Shown piece by piece: positions 1 through 9,555 of a stretch of 64,000 nt of DNA (its first letter is position 1; the number at the start of each line of letters is the position of its first letter). Source of the stretch: an uncultured Woeseiaceae bacterium (lineage in GTDB: Bacteria > Pseudomonadota > Gammaproteobacteria > Steroidobacterales > Woeseiaceae); NCBI GenBank assembly GCA_947258565.1, contig CAMYJB010000002.1, positions 124,001 to 188,000 on the forward strand, read 5' to 3'. Position numbers and translations under genes: made by a program. The notes beneath the pieces are model-generated. The model was not told the origin of the DNA and did no database searches. It saw only the letters and a list, made by a program, of their open reading frames with translations.

Positions 1-32
1 TATGCATTATAGGGAGATATTAGGCAAAAAAT

Positions 33-500
33 ATGCAACCTGTTCAAATCGATTCCGTCGACCGCAAGATCCTCCACCTGTTGCAGTCCGAGCCCGGCAT
101 CAATGCCGCGGCGATCGGCGAACGGATCGGCCTCTCGCAGTCTGCCGTGTGGCGCCGCATACAGGGCCTGCGCGACGAGGGGATCATTCGCGAGCAGCCC
201 GTCAAGATCGATCGCGAGAAAATCGGACTCGATACGATGGTGTTCGCCCACGTGAAGCTGACCTCGCACGGCCGCAGCAATCTCGCGGCATTCGCGGCAG
301 CGGTAAGGAGTTATCCCCAGGTACTCGACTGCTACGTACTGCTCGGTAACGTCGATTTCCTGCTGCGCATCGTCACCGAAGACATCAAGGCCTACGAGCA
401 ATTCTTTTTCGAAAAGCTGTCACAGCTTCCCGGCATCCAGGAGATCAATTCGAGCATCGCGCTCTCCGAAATCAAGCACTCGACCGTGTTGCCGATCTAG
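33..500 (+). CDS. Lrp/AsnC-family transcriptional regulator
   Basis: A 155-residue protein with the two-part layout of the Lrp/AsnC feast-famine regulators. A winged helix-turn-helix lies at about residues 10-55, opening with [13 protein letters not shown] and with the recognition helix at [15 protein letters not shown]-terminal RAM (ligand-binding, oligomerising) domain spans about residues 68-150, including the GNVDFLLRI strand. Length is normal for the family. Members bind DNA as dimers to hexadecamers and sense amino acids. Its last bases overlap the end of the convergent proline-racemase-family gene, so control of that amino-acid enzyme is a reasonable but untested guess. The ATG sits just after an A-rich stretch, with no strong ribosome site visible. 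The effector and regulon cannot be read from the sequence. Confidence 0.93.
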   Translation: MQPVQIDSVDRKILHLLQSEPGINAAAIGERIGLSQSAVWRRIQGLRDEGIIREQPVKIDREKIGLDTMVFAHVKLTSHGRSNLAAFAAAVRSYPQVLDCYVLLGNVDFLLRIVTEDIKAYEQFFFEKLSQLPGIQEINSSIALSEIKHSTVLPI

Positions 501-1525
501 GTGCCGGGCCAGGTGTCGGAGACCCTGTAGCCCTCGGGCCAGGGATCATCGGGATCGACGAAGACCTGTCGGGAACCCGTGCGCCAGGCACGACCCTCGA
601 TACCGGGGACGATTGCGGCGAGGTCGCCGACGCGCGTCTCGGCTTCTATGCGTCCCATGAACCGGGAGTCGATGATCGACTTCGCGAGCAGCGACTCGCC
701 GGGGGCAATGGCCTGGCGGGCATGCAGCAACGCGAGCCGCGCAGAGACACCTGTACCGGTGGGAGACCGGTCAATCTTGCCGGGCCGGATGGCTACAGCA
801 TGCCGGGTTTCGAGCATATCGTCGTGTCTCCGTACTGGCGCGGCGAACAGGCAAAACGAGATATGTTTCCAGTCAGGGTTCTCCGGATGGTGGAAGCCGA
901 ATTGCTCTGTGGCGGCGTTGGCGATGCGTACCCCGAGTTCTGCAAGTTCCCTGGCTTCCGTAGGGACGAGTTCGAACCCCAGGCCTTCGACATTCACCAC
1001 GACGAAACTGTCGCCCCCGTATGCCGTATCGACCTTGAGCCGGCCCAGCCCGGGAACATCGAGCGGCAGCTCGAGCCCGCAGGCGAATGAGGGCACGTTC
1101 CGGACCCGCACGGAGCGGACCTTGCCGGCATCGCAATGGGCCGTGACGTGAATCAGTCCGCCGGGCGCTTCGAGAATCAGCTGTGTTTCCGGTTCCGTCA
1201 TTGCCACGATGCCGGTCTCGAGAATTACGGTTGTCACGCAGATCGAGTTGGACCCCGACATCGGCGGCGTGTCTTCGGGTTCCATGATGATGAACGCGGC
1301 GTCAGCGTCCGGGTGCTTCGGCGGCACGAGGAGATTGACGTGGCGAAACACTCCCCCGCGCGGCTCGTTGAGGACGAGCCGCCGCAGGCGGTCGTCTTGC
1401 GCTATCCAGCGGGACTGCTCCCAGACGGAGTCGCCGGGCGGAGGCGTGACGCCGTCTACGATGACGTCGCCGACTTCGCCTTCGGCATGGCATCCGACGA
1501 TGTGTATGATGCTGTCATTGTGCAC
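497..1525 (-). CDS. Proline racemase/hydroxyproline epimerase-family protein with Ser/Thr in place of both catalytic Cys
   Basis: A protein of about 342 residues of the proline racemase superfamily (proline racemase, 4-hydroxyproline 2-epimerase, trans-3-hydroxyproline dehydratase). Family marks include the start [16 protein letters not shown] and the two catalytic loops. The first loop, normally MCGH, reads MSGSN (Ser at about residue 90). The second, normally SPCGTG, reads SPTGTG (Thr at about 256). Both thiols of the two-base racemase mechanism are therefore absent; I checked both codons on the complementary strand. Dehydratase-type members are known in which one Cys is replaced, so a hydroxyproline dehydratase-like or other lyase role is likelier than racemisation. 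I chose the GTG at 1525 because the conserved N-terminus begins there; an ATG at 1603 would overlap the rhomboid fragment. Its 3' end overlaps the convergent Lrp gene. Confidence 0.85.
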   Translation of the reverse strand: MHNDSIIHIVGCHAEGEVGDVIVDGVTPPPGDSVWEQSRWIAQDDRLRRLVLNEPRGGVFRHVNLLVPPKHPDADAAFIIMEPEDTPPMSGSNSICVTTVILETGIVAMTEPETQLILEAPGGLIHVTAHCDAGKVRSVRVRNVPSFACGLELPLDVPGLGRLKVDTAYGGDSFVVVNVEGLGFELVPTEARELAELGVRIANAATEQFGFHHPENPDWKHISFCLFAAPVRRHDDMLETRHAVAIRPGKIDRSPTGTGVSARLALLHARQAIAPGESLLAKSIIDSRFMGRIEAETRVGDLAAIVPGIEGRAWRTGSRQVFVDPDDPWPEGYRVSDTWPGT

Positions 1526-1580
1526 GGGCACTCCGTGGTGTAAGCGTGAGTGTAGATTACACCGCCGCCGGACATCGAAC

Positions 1581-2035
1581 GTGTTCCCGATCCGAGACGA
1601 CAACCCCCAGATCCTGGTTCCCTACGCCACGTTCGGCATCATAGCCGTCAACACGCTGGTGTGGGTCTTCGTGCAGGGGCTGGGTTCGAATCCGCTGCTG
1701 GCAGGCTCTATCTGCCAGCTGGGGCTGATACCGGGCGAGCTGCTCGGGACCGTACCCGCGGGCGCCCAGGTTCAGCTTGGCGCCAATACCTGGTGCGAAC
1801 TCGGCGGCACCGCGAGCTGGCCGACCGTATTTACGTCGATGTTCATGCATGGCGGGTGGTTCCATATCATCGGCAATATGTGGTTTCTCTGGATCTTCGG
1901 CAACAATGTCGAGGATGCGATGGGGTCCGTGCGCTTCGTGATCTTCTACCTCCTGTGCGGTGTCGCCGCCATCCTTACTACGGCTGGAAGAAACGTTCGC
2001 CCACGGCTAACTGGCATCGCATCGACCGGCGCTAG
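1581..2035 (+). pseudogene. Rhomboid-family intramembrane protease, internal deletion with frameshift
   Basis: The GTG at 1581 opens a typical rhomboid N-terminus ([17 protein letters not shown]), a first membrane segment, and the conserved loop MHGGWFHIIGNMWFLWIFG followed by VEDAMG and FYLLCGVAA. At about 1973 the similarity stops. After that point another frame reads PYYGWKKRSPTANWHRIDRR and ends at 2035, which looks like a hydrophilic rhomboid C-tail. The middle of the protein, including the GxSG catalytic serine and the catalytic histidine helix, is missing. The simplest reading is an out-of-frame internal deletion of several hundred bases. Read straight through, the first frame would run on to 2213 as nonsense overlapping the next gene. 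A protease activity is not expected. An assembly collapse would look the same. Confidence 0.75.
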
Positions 2036-2110
2036 CCGTATTGAGAGCCGCGTTCTTGTTTCGCGACTGGTGCTGTGTAGACTGCCTTGTCATTGCCGCC
2101 CGGGTGGTCG

Positions 2111-3808
2111 ATGTCAACCAGGACAAAAACGCTCTTTGCCGCCGCGTACATGCTGCACGTCGCGTGGATTATCCTGCTGGCCAGCGTGCCGCCGGTCAGC
2201 CGGGATGCATTGACGCATCATCTGGCCGTGCCGAAGCTCTGGGTCGGAGGCGGCGGAATCCATGAACGGCCGGACATTCTCTTCTCGTATTATCCGCAGC
2301 TCCTCGACATCCTGTACATGGCACCGGTCGCACTCGGCCACGACATCGCGGCGAAGTACCTGCATTTCGCATTCGCGTTGCTGACCGCGTTGCTCATCTG
2401 TCTGTTCGTACGGCGCCGGATCGGCTCGTCATGGGCAGCTCTCAGCGGACTGCTGTTCCTGACGCTGCCCCTGATCGTGAAGTTGTCGGTGACCGTTTAC
2501 GTGGACCTCGGGCTCCTGTTTTTTACGACCGCAGCGCTGTTCAGCGCCGTCATCTGGCTCGAGGACACTACCAGGACACGCTGGCTGGTACTGGCAGCGG
2601 TATGCAGCGGCCTCGCGCTGGGTACGAAATACAACGCGCTGGTGTCGTTCCTGGTGCTGAGCCTGTTGCTGCCGTTCTTCTATCTCTTCAGGTTCCGGCG
2701 CGACAATCCACACGCGCAGCAGCTGAATGCGGTGAAGTTCGGCGCACTGTTCGTTGCTATCTCGCTGCTCGTGTTCTCACCCTGGCTGGTTCGCAATTAC
2801 AGCCTGACGGGCAACCCGATATACCCGCTGGCGCAGGGGGTGTTCCCGGTTCAGGCAGAAGTGCCGCCGTCGCCGGATCTGGCGACGACTGCCGAAGCGC
2901 ATGCGCGCGCTGCGATGCAGGAGCAGGCCGGGAAAGGTGAGAAGCCGCTCGGTCCCCTGCTGACGCGGCGGCTGGTTCACGAAGAAAGCCTGGCATACAC
3001 GCTGCTGATCCCGCTGCGCATTTTCTTCGAGGGCCAGGACGACAACCCGAAGTACTTCGACGGCCGGCTGAATCCCCTGCTTTTGCTGCTGCCGCTCGCG
3101 CTGCTCGTGCTCCCGAATAAACGGGACGTCAGGCACAATGACCCGCTGCTGTTCGGCGCTTACACCGTATTGATGATCGTACTGGTATTCCTGCTCAAGG
3201 ATATGCGGATGCGCTGGATCGCGACTATCGTGCCGCCGCTCGTCGTGCTTGCCACTTATGGCCTCCGGGTGATTCATCGGCAGCTCGAGAAGCGACTTGA
3301 TTCTGCAGGCAGGGCGAATGCCGTGACGGCGGTCATTGTCGCCGCATACTTCGTGCCGAACCTGCTCTATGCCCATGCGCTGTCGGGCAAGATCGATCCG
3401 GTGCCGTATGTTACCGGTCGGGTGGACTACGCGACGTACGTTCGCATGCATCGGCCGGAATATGCGGTCATCGAGCTTGCCAACCAGCGGGTCGCACCTG
3501 GCAGACGAGTCCTCGGCCTGTACCTCGGTGGTCGCCGCTACTACTTCTCCGCTAACGCTATCCTTGTGAACGAGGTCTTTACGAGCATCGCAGAGCGTTC
3601 GGCTTCCGGTAACGCGATTGCAGATCGCCTGCTCGAACTGGACTACACCCATATCGTCGTTCATGCGGGGCTATTCCGGCAATGGCTGGATTCGACGGAC
3701 GAAGGCACGGCCTCCCGGGTCAACGCATTCGCGAACCAGCGCCTGCAGGAACTGCTCGTCGAAGACGGCTTCGGACTTTACGAGATCGTCCCGCCAGCGC
3801 CGCCCTGA
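2111..3808 (+). CDS. GT-C fold integral membrane glycosyltransferase (ArnT/PMT-like)
   Basis: A 565-residue polytopic membrane protein. After a first membrane helix comes the loop SRDALTHHLAVPKLW, the Asp/His-bearing first periplasmic loop typical of GT-C glycosyltransferases that use polyprenyl-phosphate sugars. About ten further hydrophobic segments follow, then a soluble C-terminal domain from about residue 430. GT-C enzymes of this type move sugars from lipid carriers to lipid A, proteins or polysaccharides on the periplasmic face. I chose the ATG at 2111 (MSTRTKTLFAA); an in-frame start at 2087 would add eight residues that do not look conserved. No glycan gene cluster surrounds it, so donor and acceptor are unknown. 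The family call rests on topology and the loop motif. Confidence 0.75.
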   Translation: MSTRTKTLFAAAYMLHVAWIILLASVPPVSRDALTHHLAVPKLWVGGGGIHERPDILFSYYPQLLDILYMAPVALGHDIAAKYLHFAFALLTALLICLFVRRRIGSSWAALSGLLFLTLPLIVKLSVTVYVDLGLLFFTTAALFSAVIWLEDTTRTRWLVLAAVCSGLALGTKYNALVSFLVLSLLLPFFYLFRFRRDNPHAQQLNAVKFGALFVAISLLVFSPWLVRNYSLTGNPIYPLAQGVFPVQAEVPPSPDLATTAEAHARAAMQEQAGKGEKPLGPLLTRRLVHEESLAYTLLIPLRIFFEGQDDNPKYFDGRLNPLLLLLPLALLVLPNKRDVRHNDPLLFGAYTVLMIVLVFLLKDMRMRWIATIVPPLVVLATYGLRVIHRQLEKRLDSAGRANAVTAVIVAAYFVPNLLYAHALSGKIDPVPYVTGRVDYATYVRMHRPEYAVIELANQRVAPGRRVLGLYLGGRRYYFSANAILVNEVFTSIAERSASGNAIADRLLELDYTHIVVHAGLFRQWLDSTDEGTASRVNAFANQRLQELLVEDGFGLYEIVPPAPP

Positions 3809-3874
3809 ACTGGCGCGTTGCTGCGCGAATTTGTGACGGCAGTCACCTGTTTCCTGGGCGCAAAACACCATACT

Positions 3875-3892
3875 TGGCTCTGCCAGGAGCCA
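3875..3892 (+). promoter_or_regulatory. Hairpin overlapping the ribosome site of the DUF4124 gene
   Basis: TGGCTC and GAGCCA (3875-3880 and 3887-3892) form a six-base stem with a six-base loop. The AGGAG ribosome-binding sequence (3885-3889) lies in the loop and right arm, six bases before the ATG at 3895. If the stem forms in mRNA it would partly hide the ribosome site. This is seen in the sequence; a regulatory role is inference. Confidence 0.3.
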
Positions 3893-3894
3893 TT

Positions 3895-4377
3895 ATGACG
3901 AGATTACTGACCCTGTTCGTGTTGATGATCGGCGTGTCCGCGCCGGCGATTGCCGATGTATGGAAGTGGGTGGACGCGACCGGCAAGACCCATTTCGTCG
4001 ATACGATGACGCCGATCTATACGTGGACCGACGCAGGTGGCAAGCGCCACTACAGCGACACGCCCGGGCACGAAGACGCGGTGAGCGTCGAACTGGTCTG
4101 GCATTCCGGCGGCACGCTGGGCGATCTCGAAGGTTCCGAGGGTGAAGACGCTGACGATGACTATGCCTATCCCGGCGAGACCGCCGAGGAACGCGCGGAA
4201 CGTGAAGCGGCGGACGCCTATTACTGCAAGCGCGCCACCGAGATATTCGAGTCCTACGTCAACGCGCCGCGCCTGTATCGCACCAACGACGCCGGCGAAC
4301 GCGAGTACCTCAGCGAGCAGGACGCCGTTGCGACAATCGCCGAGACCAAGGCGAGAATGACCGAAATTTGCCGGTAG
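3895..4377 (+). CDS. Secreted DUF4124 domain protein
   Basis: A 160-residue protein with a Sec signal peptide (residues 1-20, ending SAPAIA before DVWKW). Two tandem copies of the DUF4124 pattern follow: VWKWVDATGKTHFVDT, then IYTWTDAGGKRHYSDTP. The rest is acidic and helical, with a single cysteine near residue 110. DUF4124 is a small periplasmic domain, common in Gammaproteobacteria, that resembles an SH3-like fold; its function is not established. The ATG at 3895 is fixed by the signal peptide and the AGGAG six bases upstream. It stands alone between a glycosyltransferase on the same strand and a convergent Omp85 gene, so context gives no role. Confidence 0.85.
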   Translation: MTRLLTLFVLMIGVSAPAIADVWKWVDATGKTHFVDTMTPIYTWTDAGGKRHYSDTPGHEDAVSVELVWHSGGTLGDLEGSEGEDADDDYAYPGETAEERAEREAADAYYCKRATEIFESYVNAPRLYRTNDAGEREYLSEQDAVATIAETKARMTEICR

Positions 4378-4473
4378 CCGCGAGACTGCGGAGGCCGTAA
4401 CGTCTACGTGGTCGCCGACCTGGCAAATATCGCCTTGTCGATCTGTTCGAAGGCAACCTGGTAAAACGGCGGG

Positions 4474-6162
4474 CTAGAAGCTGCGTTTGGCTTCCAGCAG
4501 GATCTGCACGCTGTCGATCGACGGGTCGCCATCCAGCGGAAAGGCGAAATCCAGGTGGGCGACCTTGTTGGTGCTGAAACGGGTGGGCGCAAAGCGAAAC
4601 CCGAAGCCGACGTTCTTCAGCCAGCCGAAATTCTGCTCGCCGATCGGGTTGTCCCCCCAGGTACGGCCGACGTCGGCGAATATTGCGCCGCCGACGCGGA
4701 ACAGGCGCCAGGGGTACCAGTCGGTGAAGTACCGCTGCTCGACCGAGAACAGCATTTTGGAGTCGCCGGTCTGGTAGCGCAGGGGGTAACCGCGGAGGCC
4801 GGACTTGCCACCGAGCTGCACCGGGTTGTCCAGATCGAGGTCGTGCCCCGCGGTGCCGGAGAGTTCCATGAAGAACAGCCGCTTCTCCGACTGCCGGTGG
4901 TAGAAGCGCGCGCGGATCGACGTGGTCGCATTCCTGCTGTCGCCGCCCTCGCGCCGGCCGCTTGTAACGCCGGTGACGAGCAACGCGGTCTTGTCCAGCG
5001 AGCCGAAACCGAGATTGAGCGAGGCAGATACGATCAGCGCGTCGCGATCCGCGCCGAAGCTTTCGTCCGCCCAGCCGACCGATGCGGAGAAGCGTGTGCC
5101 CATATAAAAATCTTCGGTGCGGCCAATCTGGTTGGTATTGCTGGTCGTGCTGAACTCGTCCTGCAGGACCTCTAGCCCCAGGAATGGGTACACCAGCTTG
5201 CGGTCTTCCGGGATTACAGCCGGCAGTGTGGGATCGACCGCCTCCGAAAAAAGGTTGTCGTCGAATACATAGCCCGCGGTCCACCGCCGCACCCAACCGT
5301 CCTTGAGACCCGCTGACCACCCGCCGAAGCCGGTTGCGTAATCACGCTCGTGGCGGTACTCGGCAGCTTCGTCTCCCAGCCGGTAGAGCGCCGTGCGGCG
5401 GTCGTCGAGGGAAACCCAGCCGCCACCCGACCAACGTGCATCCAGCGCATGAAACGGCCTTACGATGGAAAGAATCCGGGTTTCACCATCCGAATTGTCG
5501 GCGAGGCGCAGGAACATCGATACCCAGCTGCTGCCCAGGTTCCTGTCCTCGAAGTCGAATTGCGTCGACGTTCGATCGACACTGTCGATCCACTTAAGCC
5601 GCAGCAGCTGGCCCCGGCCAAGCAGATTGGTTTCCTCGATACCGAGCGCCGTCCTGTTCTCGCCGCCAGTGCGTGAAAATGACACGTCGGGCGTCAGTGA
5701 CCATACGTCCTGCGTCGTGACTTTCACGTCGACGACGCCGCTCTCGTAGCGGATAGGCTCGACACTGGCGTCGTAAATGAAGCGGTTCGAGCGCACGATT
5801 CGCTCGGTTTCCTCGAGCAGGCGGCCGGAGAAGTTATCACCGTCCTCGAACAGTATCTGGTTGCGAATCACATGGTCGCGGGTAACGACATGTAGCCGGT
5901 TCGCCCAGCGGTAGAGCCACTTGTTCTCTTTCGGATCCGACAGATCGAAGATGTTGCGCTTTTCGAGCACGATATTGCCGATGACGGCGCCGGCCGCTTC
6001 GAGGTCCTCGTCTTTCGGCACGGGTGCCGCGGTGACGACCTCCGTACCCGGGGTAGTCAGAGTCTCCCCGGCGCCCGCGAGAGTTGCCCACGGGACAAGC
6101 CCAAGCACGAGGGTTCGGCATATGCTGCCCCGGCGATCGCTGCTGGAAAAACCGTGTCGCAT
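4474..6162 (-). CDS. Omp85/BamA-superfamily outer membrane protein
   Basis: A protein of about 562 residues with an N-terminal signal region (RTLVLGLVPWATLAGAGE). Then comes one POTRA-like stretch with the features ENKWLYRWANRLHVVTRDHVIRNQ, LEETERIVRSNRFIYDASV and VDVKVTTQDVWSL, and then a long beta-barrel. Near the end the sequence LRGYP matches the family VRGF/Y-type lid-lock motif. The protein ends in Phe, the usual outer-membrane C-terminal signature. With a single clear POTRA it is shorter than BamA (five) or TamA (three), so it is a surface-antigen D15-type relative rather than the essential assembly factor. The start at 6162 gives a proper signal peptide. The 6163-6287 gap is shared with divergent oadG. 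Confidence 0.85.
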   Translation of the reverse strand: MRHGFSSSDRRGSICRTLVLGLVPWATLAGAGETLTTPGTEVVTAAPVPKDEDLEAAGAVIGNIVLEKRNIFDLSDPKENKWLYRWANRLHVVTRDHVIRNQILFEDGDNFSGRLLEETERIVRSNRFIYDASVEPIRYESGVVDVKVTTQDVWSLTPDVSFSRTGGENRTALGIEETNLLGRGQLLRLKWIDSVDRTSTQFDFEDRNLGSSWVSMFLRLADNSDGETRILSIVRPFHALDARWSGGGWVSLDDRRTALYRLGDEAAEYRHERDYATGFGGWSAGLKDGWVRRWTAGYVFDDNLFSEAVDPTLPAVIPEDRKLVYPFLGLEVLQDEFSTTSNTNQIGRTEDFYMGTRFSASVGWADESFGADRDALIVSASLNLGFGSLDKTALLVTGVTSGRREGGDSRNATTSIRARFYHRQSEKRLFFMELSGTAGHDLDLDNPVQLGGKSGLRGYPLRYQTGDSKMLFSVEQRYFTDWYPWRLFRVGGAIFADVGRTWGDNPIGEQNFGWLKNVGFGFRFAPTRFSTNKVAHLDFAFPLDGDPSIDSVQILLEAKRSF

Positions 6163-6227
6163 GGTGAGATTCGCGAAACTCAAAACCGCAGTTGCTGATG
6201 CAATCATTGACGCGCTGCGGTCAACGC

Positions 6228-6255
6228 TTTGTCAACGGGTCCAATCCAGTATAAT
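6228..6255 (+). promoter_or_regulatory. Probable sigma70-type promoter for oadGAB
   Basis: A perfect TATAAT lies at 6250-6255, 33 bases before the oadG ATG. The best upstream element is TTGTCA at 6229-6234 with a short 15-base spacer, or the overlapping CTTTGT at 6227-6232 with 17. The -10 is convincing; the -35 is weak. No other gene starts nearby on this strand. Confidence 0.5.
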
Positions 6256-6287
6256 CGGCTATCCGCGCTTTGTAGACCTCGGATGCC

Positions 6288-6494
6288 ATGGAAGAAAGCC
6301 TGCTAGAGCTGGGCACGACGCTCATGATCGCCGGCATGGGAACGGTATTCGTGTTCCTGACCGTGCTTGTCGGCGCAATGTCCCTCATGGCGATCCTGGT
6401 GAGAAGATTCCAGCCCGCGGTTCCCGATGGCGATGTTACGCATGAAGAGGTAGCCGCGATTGCCGCAGCAATTCGCCGGCACCGCCAATCCTGA
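6288..6494 (+). CDS. oadG: Oxaloacetate decarboxylase gamma subunit
   Basis: A 68-residue protein with one N-terminal membrane helix ([20 protein letters not shown]) and a polar C-terminus ending in His and Arg residues, as in OadG. The gamma subunit anchors the biotin-carrying alpha subunit to the membrane beta subunit and carries a zinc-binding tail in known enzymes. Here the tail (RRHRQS) has one His. The gene is first in an oadG-oadA-oadB order, 19 bases ahead of oadA, the standard operon for the Na+-translocating oxaloacetate decarboxylase. Such small proteins are hard to call alone; the neighbours make this firm. Confidence 0.92.
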   Translation: MEESLLELGTTLMIAGMGTVFVFLTVLVGAMSLMAILVRRFQPAVPDGDVTHEEVAAIAAAIRRHRQS

Positions 6495-6513
6495 TTCAAA
6501 GGTCAAGAAACCA

Positions 6514-8295
6514 ATGAGCGAAAAGAACGCCCTCGGTATCACCGAACTCGTGCTGCGTGACGCACACCAGAGCCTGCTTGCCACGCGTATGCGGATCGAC
6601 GACATGCTGCCCATCGCCGACAAGCTCGACAAGATCGGGTTCTGGTCGATCGAGTCATGGGGTGGAGCGACCTTCGATGCCTGCATTCGCTACCTCGGTG
6701 AGGACCCGTGGGAGCGTATCCGCCGACTGAAAGCGGCCATGCCCAATACACCGCAACAGATGTTGTTCCGTGGCCAGAATATTCTCGGCTACCGGCATTA
6801 TGCGGACGACCTGGTCGAGAAATTCGTCGAGCGCTGTGCGGTCAACGGCGTCGATGTCTTCCGTATCTTCGATGCGCTGAATGACCTCAGAAACCTGGAG
6901 ACCGCGGTCAAGGCTACAGTCAAGGTCGGCAAGCATGCGCAGGGCACTATGTCGTACACGGTGAGCCCCGTGCACACGATCGACCTTTGGGTCGACCTCG
7001 GCAAGCGCATCGAGGACATGGGCGCTCACTCCATCTGCATCAAGGACATGGCCGGTTTGTTGCGTCCGTATGTCGCCTTCGAACTCGTGAGCCGGCTCAA
7101 AGAGGCTGTGGCTATCCCGATCCACATGCAGTGTCATGCAACGACCGGCTTGTCCACTGCAACCTGCGTGAAAGCGGCAGAAGCAGGCATCGACAACATC
7201 GACACGGCGATTTCGTCGATGAGCATGACTTACGGCCACTCACCGACTGAATCCCTGGTTGCGATACTGGATGGCACGGACCGAGATACGGGCCTGGATC
7301 TGCAGGCGCTCGAAGAGGTTGCCGCCTATTTTCGCGAGGTGCGCAAGAAATACGCGAAATTCGAAGGCGGTCTCAGGGGCGTCGATTCCCGAATACTGGT
7401 CGCCCAGGTCCCCGGCGGCATGCTGACCAATCTCGAGAACCAGCTGCGCGAACAGAATGCCGGCGACAAACTCGATGCGGTGCTTGAAGAGATCCCGCAA
7501 GTTCGCCGTGATCTCGGCATGCTGCCGCTCGTGACGCCGACATCCCAGATCGTCGGGACCCAGGCCGTCATCAACGTTCTTTCCGGTTCGCGCTACGCGA
7601 CGATCAGCAAGGAGACTGCAGGAGTCCTGAAAGGCGAGTACGGCGCAACGCCGGCCGAGGTGAATAAGGGGCTGCAGGCGCGCGTACTCGAGGGTGCCGA
7701 GCCGGTTACCTGCCGCCCGGCCGACCTGCTCGAGCCGGAACTGGAGCTGCAGACCGAGAAGCTCAATCACATCGCGATCGAGAAGAAGATCCGCCTCGCA
7801 TCCGACGTCGACGACGACGTGCTCACGTATGCGCTGTTCCCGCAGATCGGCATACGATTCCTGCAGAACCGCGATAATCCGGCCGCGTTCGAGCCAGCGC
7901 CGGGCAGCGAGGAGGCGCAGGCGCCGGCCGCGGCACCTGGTGCCGCTCCGGCGCGGGGACCCGCCGTGTACTCGGTGCGTGTCAACGGCCGGGAATTCAC
8001 GGTCGAAGTGGCCGAGGACGGGGCGGTTGCAGGCGTCGCGCCGGCAGCCCCTGGGCCGAAGCCGGCGCCGCGATCGTCAGGGGAGGCGGTGAAGGCCGTG
8101 CTCGCCGGAAACGTCTTCAAGGTGCACGTGGCGCCGGGCGACCAGGTCGAGGAAGGCCAGCCGCTGCTCGTCGTGGAAGCGATGAAAATGGAGACGGCCG
8201 TCAGCGCGCCGCGCGCGGGGACGGTCAGCGACGTATTCGTGCGCGAAGGCGACGTTGTCGCGGTCGGTGACCCGCTCGTCGCCATCGCCGGCTGA
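6514..8295 (+). CDS. oadA: Oxaloacetate decarboxylase alpha subunit (biotin carrier)
   Basis: A 593-residue protein with the carboxyltransferase domain first ([19 protein letters not shown] at about residues 8-26, then a TIM barrel), a PYC/OADA conserved domain to about 470, an Ala/Pro-rich linker, and a biotinyl domain at the end. The biotin acceptor is Lys558 in EAMKMET. The subunit takes CO2 from oxaloacetate onto biotin; the beta subunit then decarboxylates carboxybiotin while exporting Na+. The ATG at 6514 ([14 protein letters not shown]) fits homologues; an earlier in-frame ATG at 6460 lies inside oadG. Its stop overlaps the oadB start by one base. A pyruvate carboxylase subunit B is the main alternative, excluded by oadG and oadB. 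Confidence 0.96.
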   Translation: MSEKNALGITELVLRDAHQSLLATRMRIDDMLPIADKLDKIGFWSIESWGGATFDACIRYLGEDPWERIRRLKAAMPNTPQQMLFRGQNILGYRHYADDLVEKFVERCAVNGVDVFRIFDALNDLRNLETAVKATVKVGKHAQGTMSYTVSPVHTIDLWVDLGKRIEDMGAHSICIKDMAGLLRPYVAFELVSRLKEAVAIPIHMQCHATTGLSTATCVKAAEAGIDNIDTAISSMSMTYGHSPTESLVAILDGTDRDTGLDLQALEEVAAYFREVRKKYAKFEGGLRGVDSRILVAQVPGGMLTNLENQLREQNAGDKLDAVLEEIPQVRRDLGMLPLVTPTSQIVGTQAVINVLSGSRYATISKETAGVLKGEYGATPAEVNKGLQARVLEGAEPVTCRPADLLEPELELQTEKLNHIAIEKKIRLASDVDDDVLTYALFPQIGIRFLQNRDNPAAFEPAPGSEEAQAPAAAPGAAPARGPAVYSVRVNGREFTVEVAEDGAVAGVAPAAPGPKPAPRSSGEAVKAVLAGNVFKVHVAPGDQVEEGQPLLVVEAMKMETAVSAPRAGTVSDVFVREGDVVAVGDPLVAIAG

Positions 8296-9425
8296 TGGAG
8301 CTGATCCTCGAAATCTGGCGTGGCTCCGGCCTCTACCTGATCACGGGCGGCCAGGCCGCGATGCTCCTGATTTGCCTGGCGCTGCTGTACCTCGGCATCG
8401 TCAGGAAATTCGAGCCACTGCTGCTGGTCACGATCGGCTTCGGTGGACTCCTGAGCAACATCCCCGGCGCCGGGATCGCGGAGCCCGGCGGGCTCTTGTA
8501 CCTGACCTACGAAGTAGGCATCAAGACGGGTGCATTCCCGCTGATAATTTTCATGGGTGTCGGCGCGCTCACGGATTTCGGGCCGCTGCTCGCGAATCCA
8601 CGCACGTTGTTCCTCGGTGCCGCCGCGCAGTTCGGGATCTTTGCGACGCTGCTCGGTGCGCTGGGGATGACCGAACTCGGCATAATGGATTTCACGCTGA
8701 AAGAGGCAGCCGCCATCGGCATCATCGGCGGTGCAGACGGGCCGACGGCCATCTACGTATCGGGCATGCTCGCGCCCCAGCTGCTCGGGGCAATTGCGGT
8801 TGCCGCGTATTCGTACATGGCGCTGGTCCCGATCATCCAGCCGCCGATCATGCGGGCGCTCACGACGAAGGCCGAGCGAGAGACCCACATGGTGCAGCTG
8901 CGCCAGGTATCGAAGACCGAGCGCATCCTCTTTCCAATTCTGCTGTTGCTGCTGGTCGCGCTGCTGTTGCCGACGGCGGCACCGCTGCTCGGCATGCTGG
9001 CATTCGGCAACCTGATGCGCGAGTGCGGCGTCGTCAATCGTCTGTCCGACACGACGCAGAACGCGCTCATCAATACCGTGACGATATTCCTCGGGCTTTC
9101 CATCGGTTCCAAGCTCAGCGCCGAGCAGTTCCTGTCGGTCGAAACGTTAGGCATTCTCCTGCTTGGCGTGGTCGCGTTTGCGATCGGCACGGCCAGCGGC
9201 GTGCTCATGGCCAAGCTCATGAACAAGCTGTCACACAACCCGATCAATCCGCTGATCGGTGCTGCCGGCGTCTCGGCCGTGCCAATGGCGGCGCGCGTGG
9301 CCAACAAGGTTGGCCTGGAAGCCAACCCGCACAATATCCTGCTGATGCATGCCATGGGGCCGAACGTCGCCGGCGTGATTGGCTCGGCCGTAGCCGCCGG
9401 CATCATGATCATGTTTACGACGTAA
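8295..9425 (+). CDS. oadB: Oxaloacetate decarboxylase beta subunit, Na+ pump
   Basis: A 376-residue membrane protein matching the OadB/MmdB/GcdB family. It has about nine membrane helices, the conserved [15 protein letters not shown] stretch with its Na+-site Asp, and the second conserved block [15 protein letters not shown], followed by [16 protein letters not shown] near the end. It couples decarboxylation of carboxybiotin on OadA to sodium export. Start and stop codons overlap with oadA (TGATG), implying translational coupling. Length is slightly under some family members (about 430) but the conserved segments are all present. It is the last gene of the operon; a 130-base gap with no clear terminator separates it from the convergent M20 peptidase. 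Confidence 0.96.
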   Translation: MELILEIWRGSGLYLITGGQAAMLLICLALLYLGIVRKFEPLLLVTIGFGGLLSNIPGAGIAEPGGLLYLTYEVGIKTGAFPLIIFMGVGALTDFGPLLANPRTLFLGAAAQFGIFATLLGALGMTELGIMDFTLKEAAAIGIIGGADGPTAIYVSGMLAPQLLGAIAVAAYSYMALVPIIQPPIMRALTTKAERETHMVQLRQVSKTERILFPILLLLLVALLLPTAAPLLGMLAFGNLMRECGVVNRLSDTTQNALINTVTIFLGLSIGSKLSAEQFLSVETLGILLLGVVAFAIGTASGVLMAKLMNKLSHNPINPLIGAAGVSAVPMAARVANKVGLEANPHNILLMHAMGPNVAGVIGSAVAAGIMIMFTT

Positions 9426-9555
9426 GAGCGGCCGGCAACCGGGTCATTTGTCTCCCTCATGGCTCGCCGCGCTGCGCGCGCCTGCGCTTTACTTCGGTCG
9501 ACAAACGCCCCGCCCGCCGGCCACGTGTGGATGGCGGCGGCTGGGGGATTTCCCG

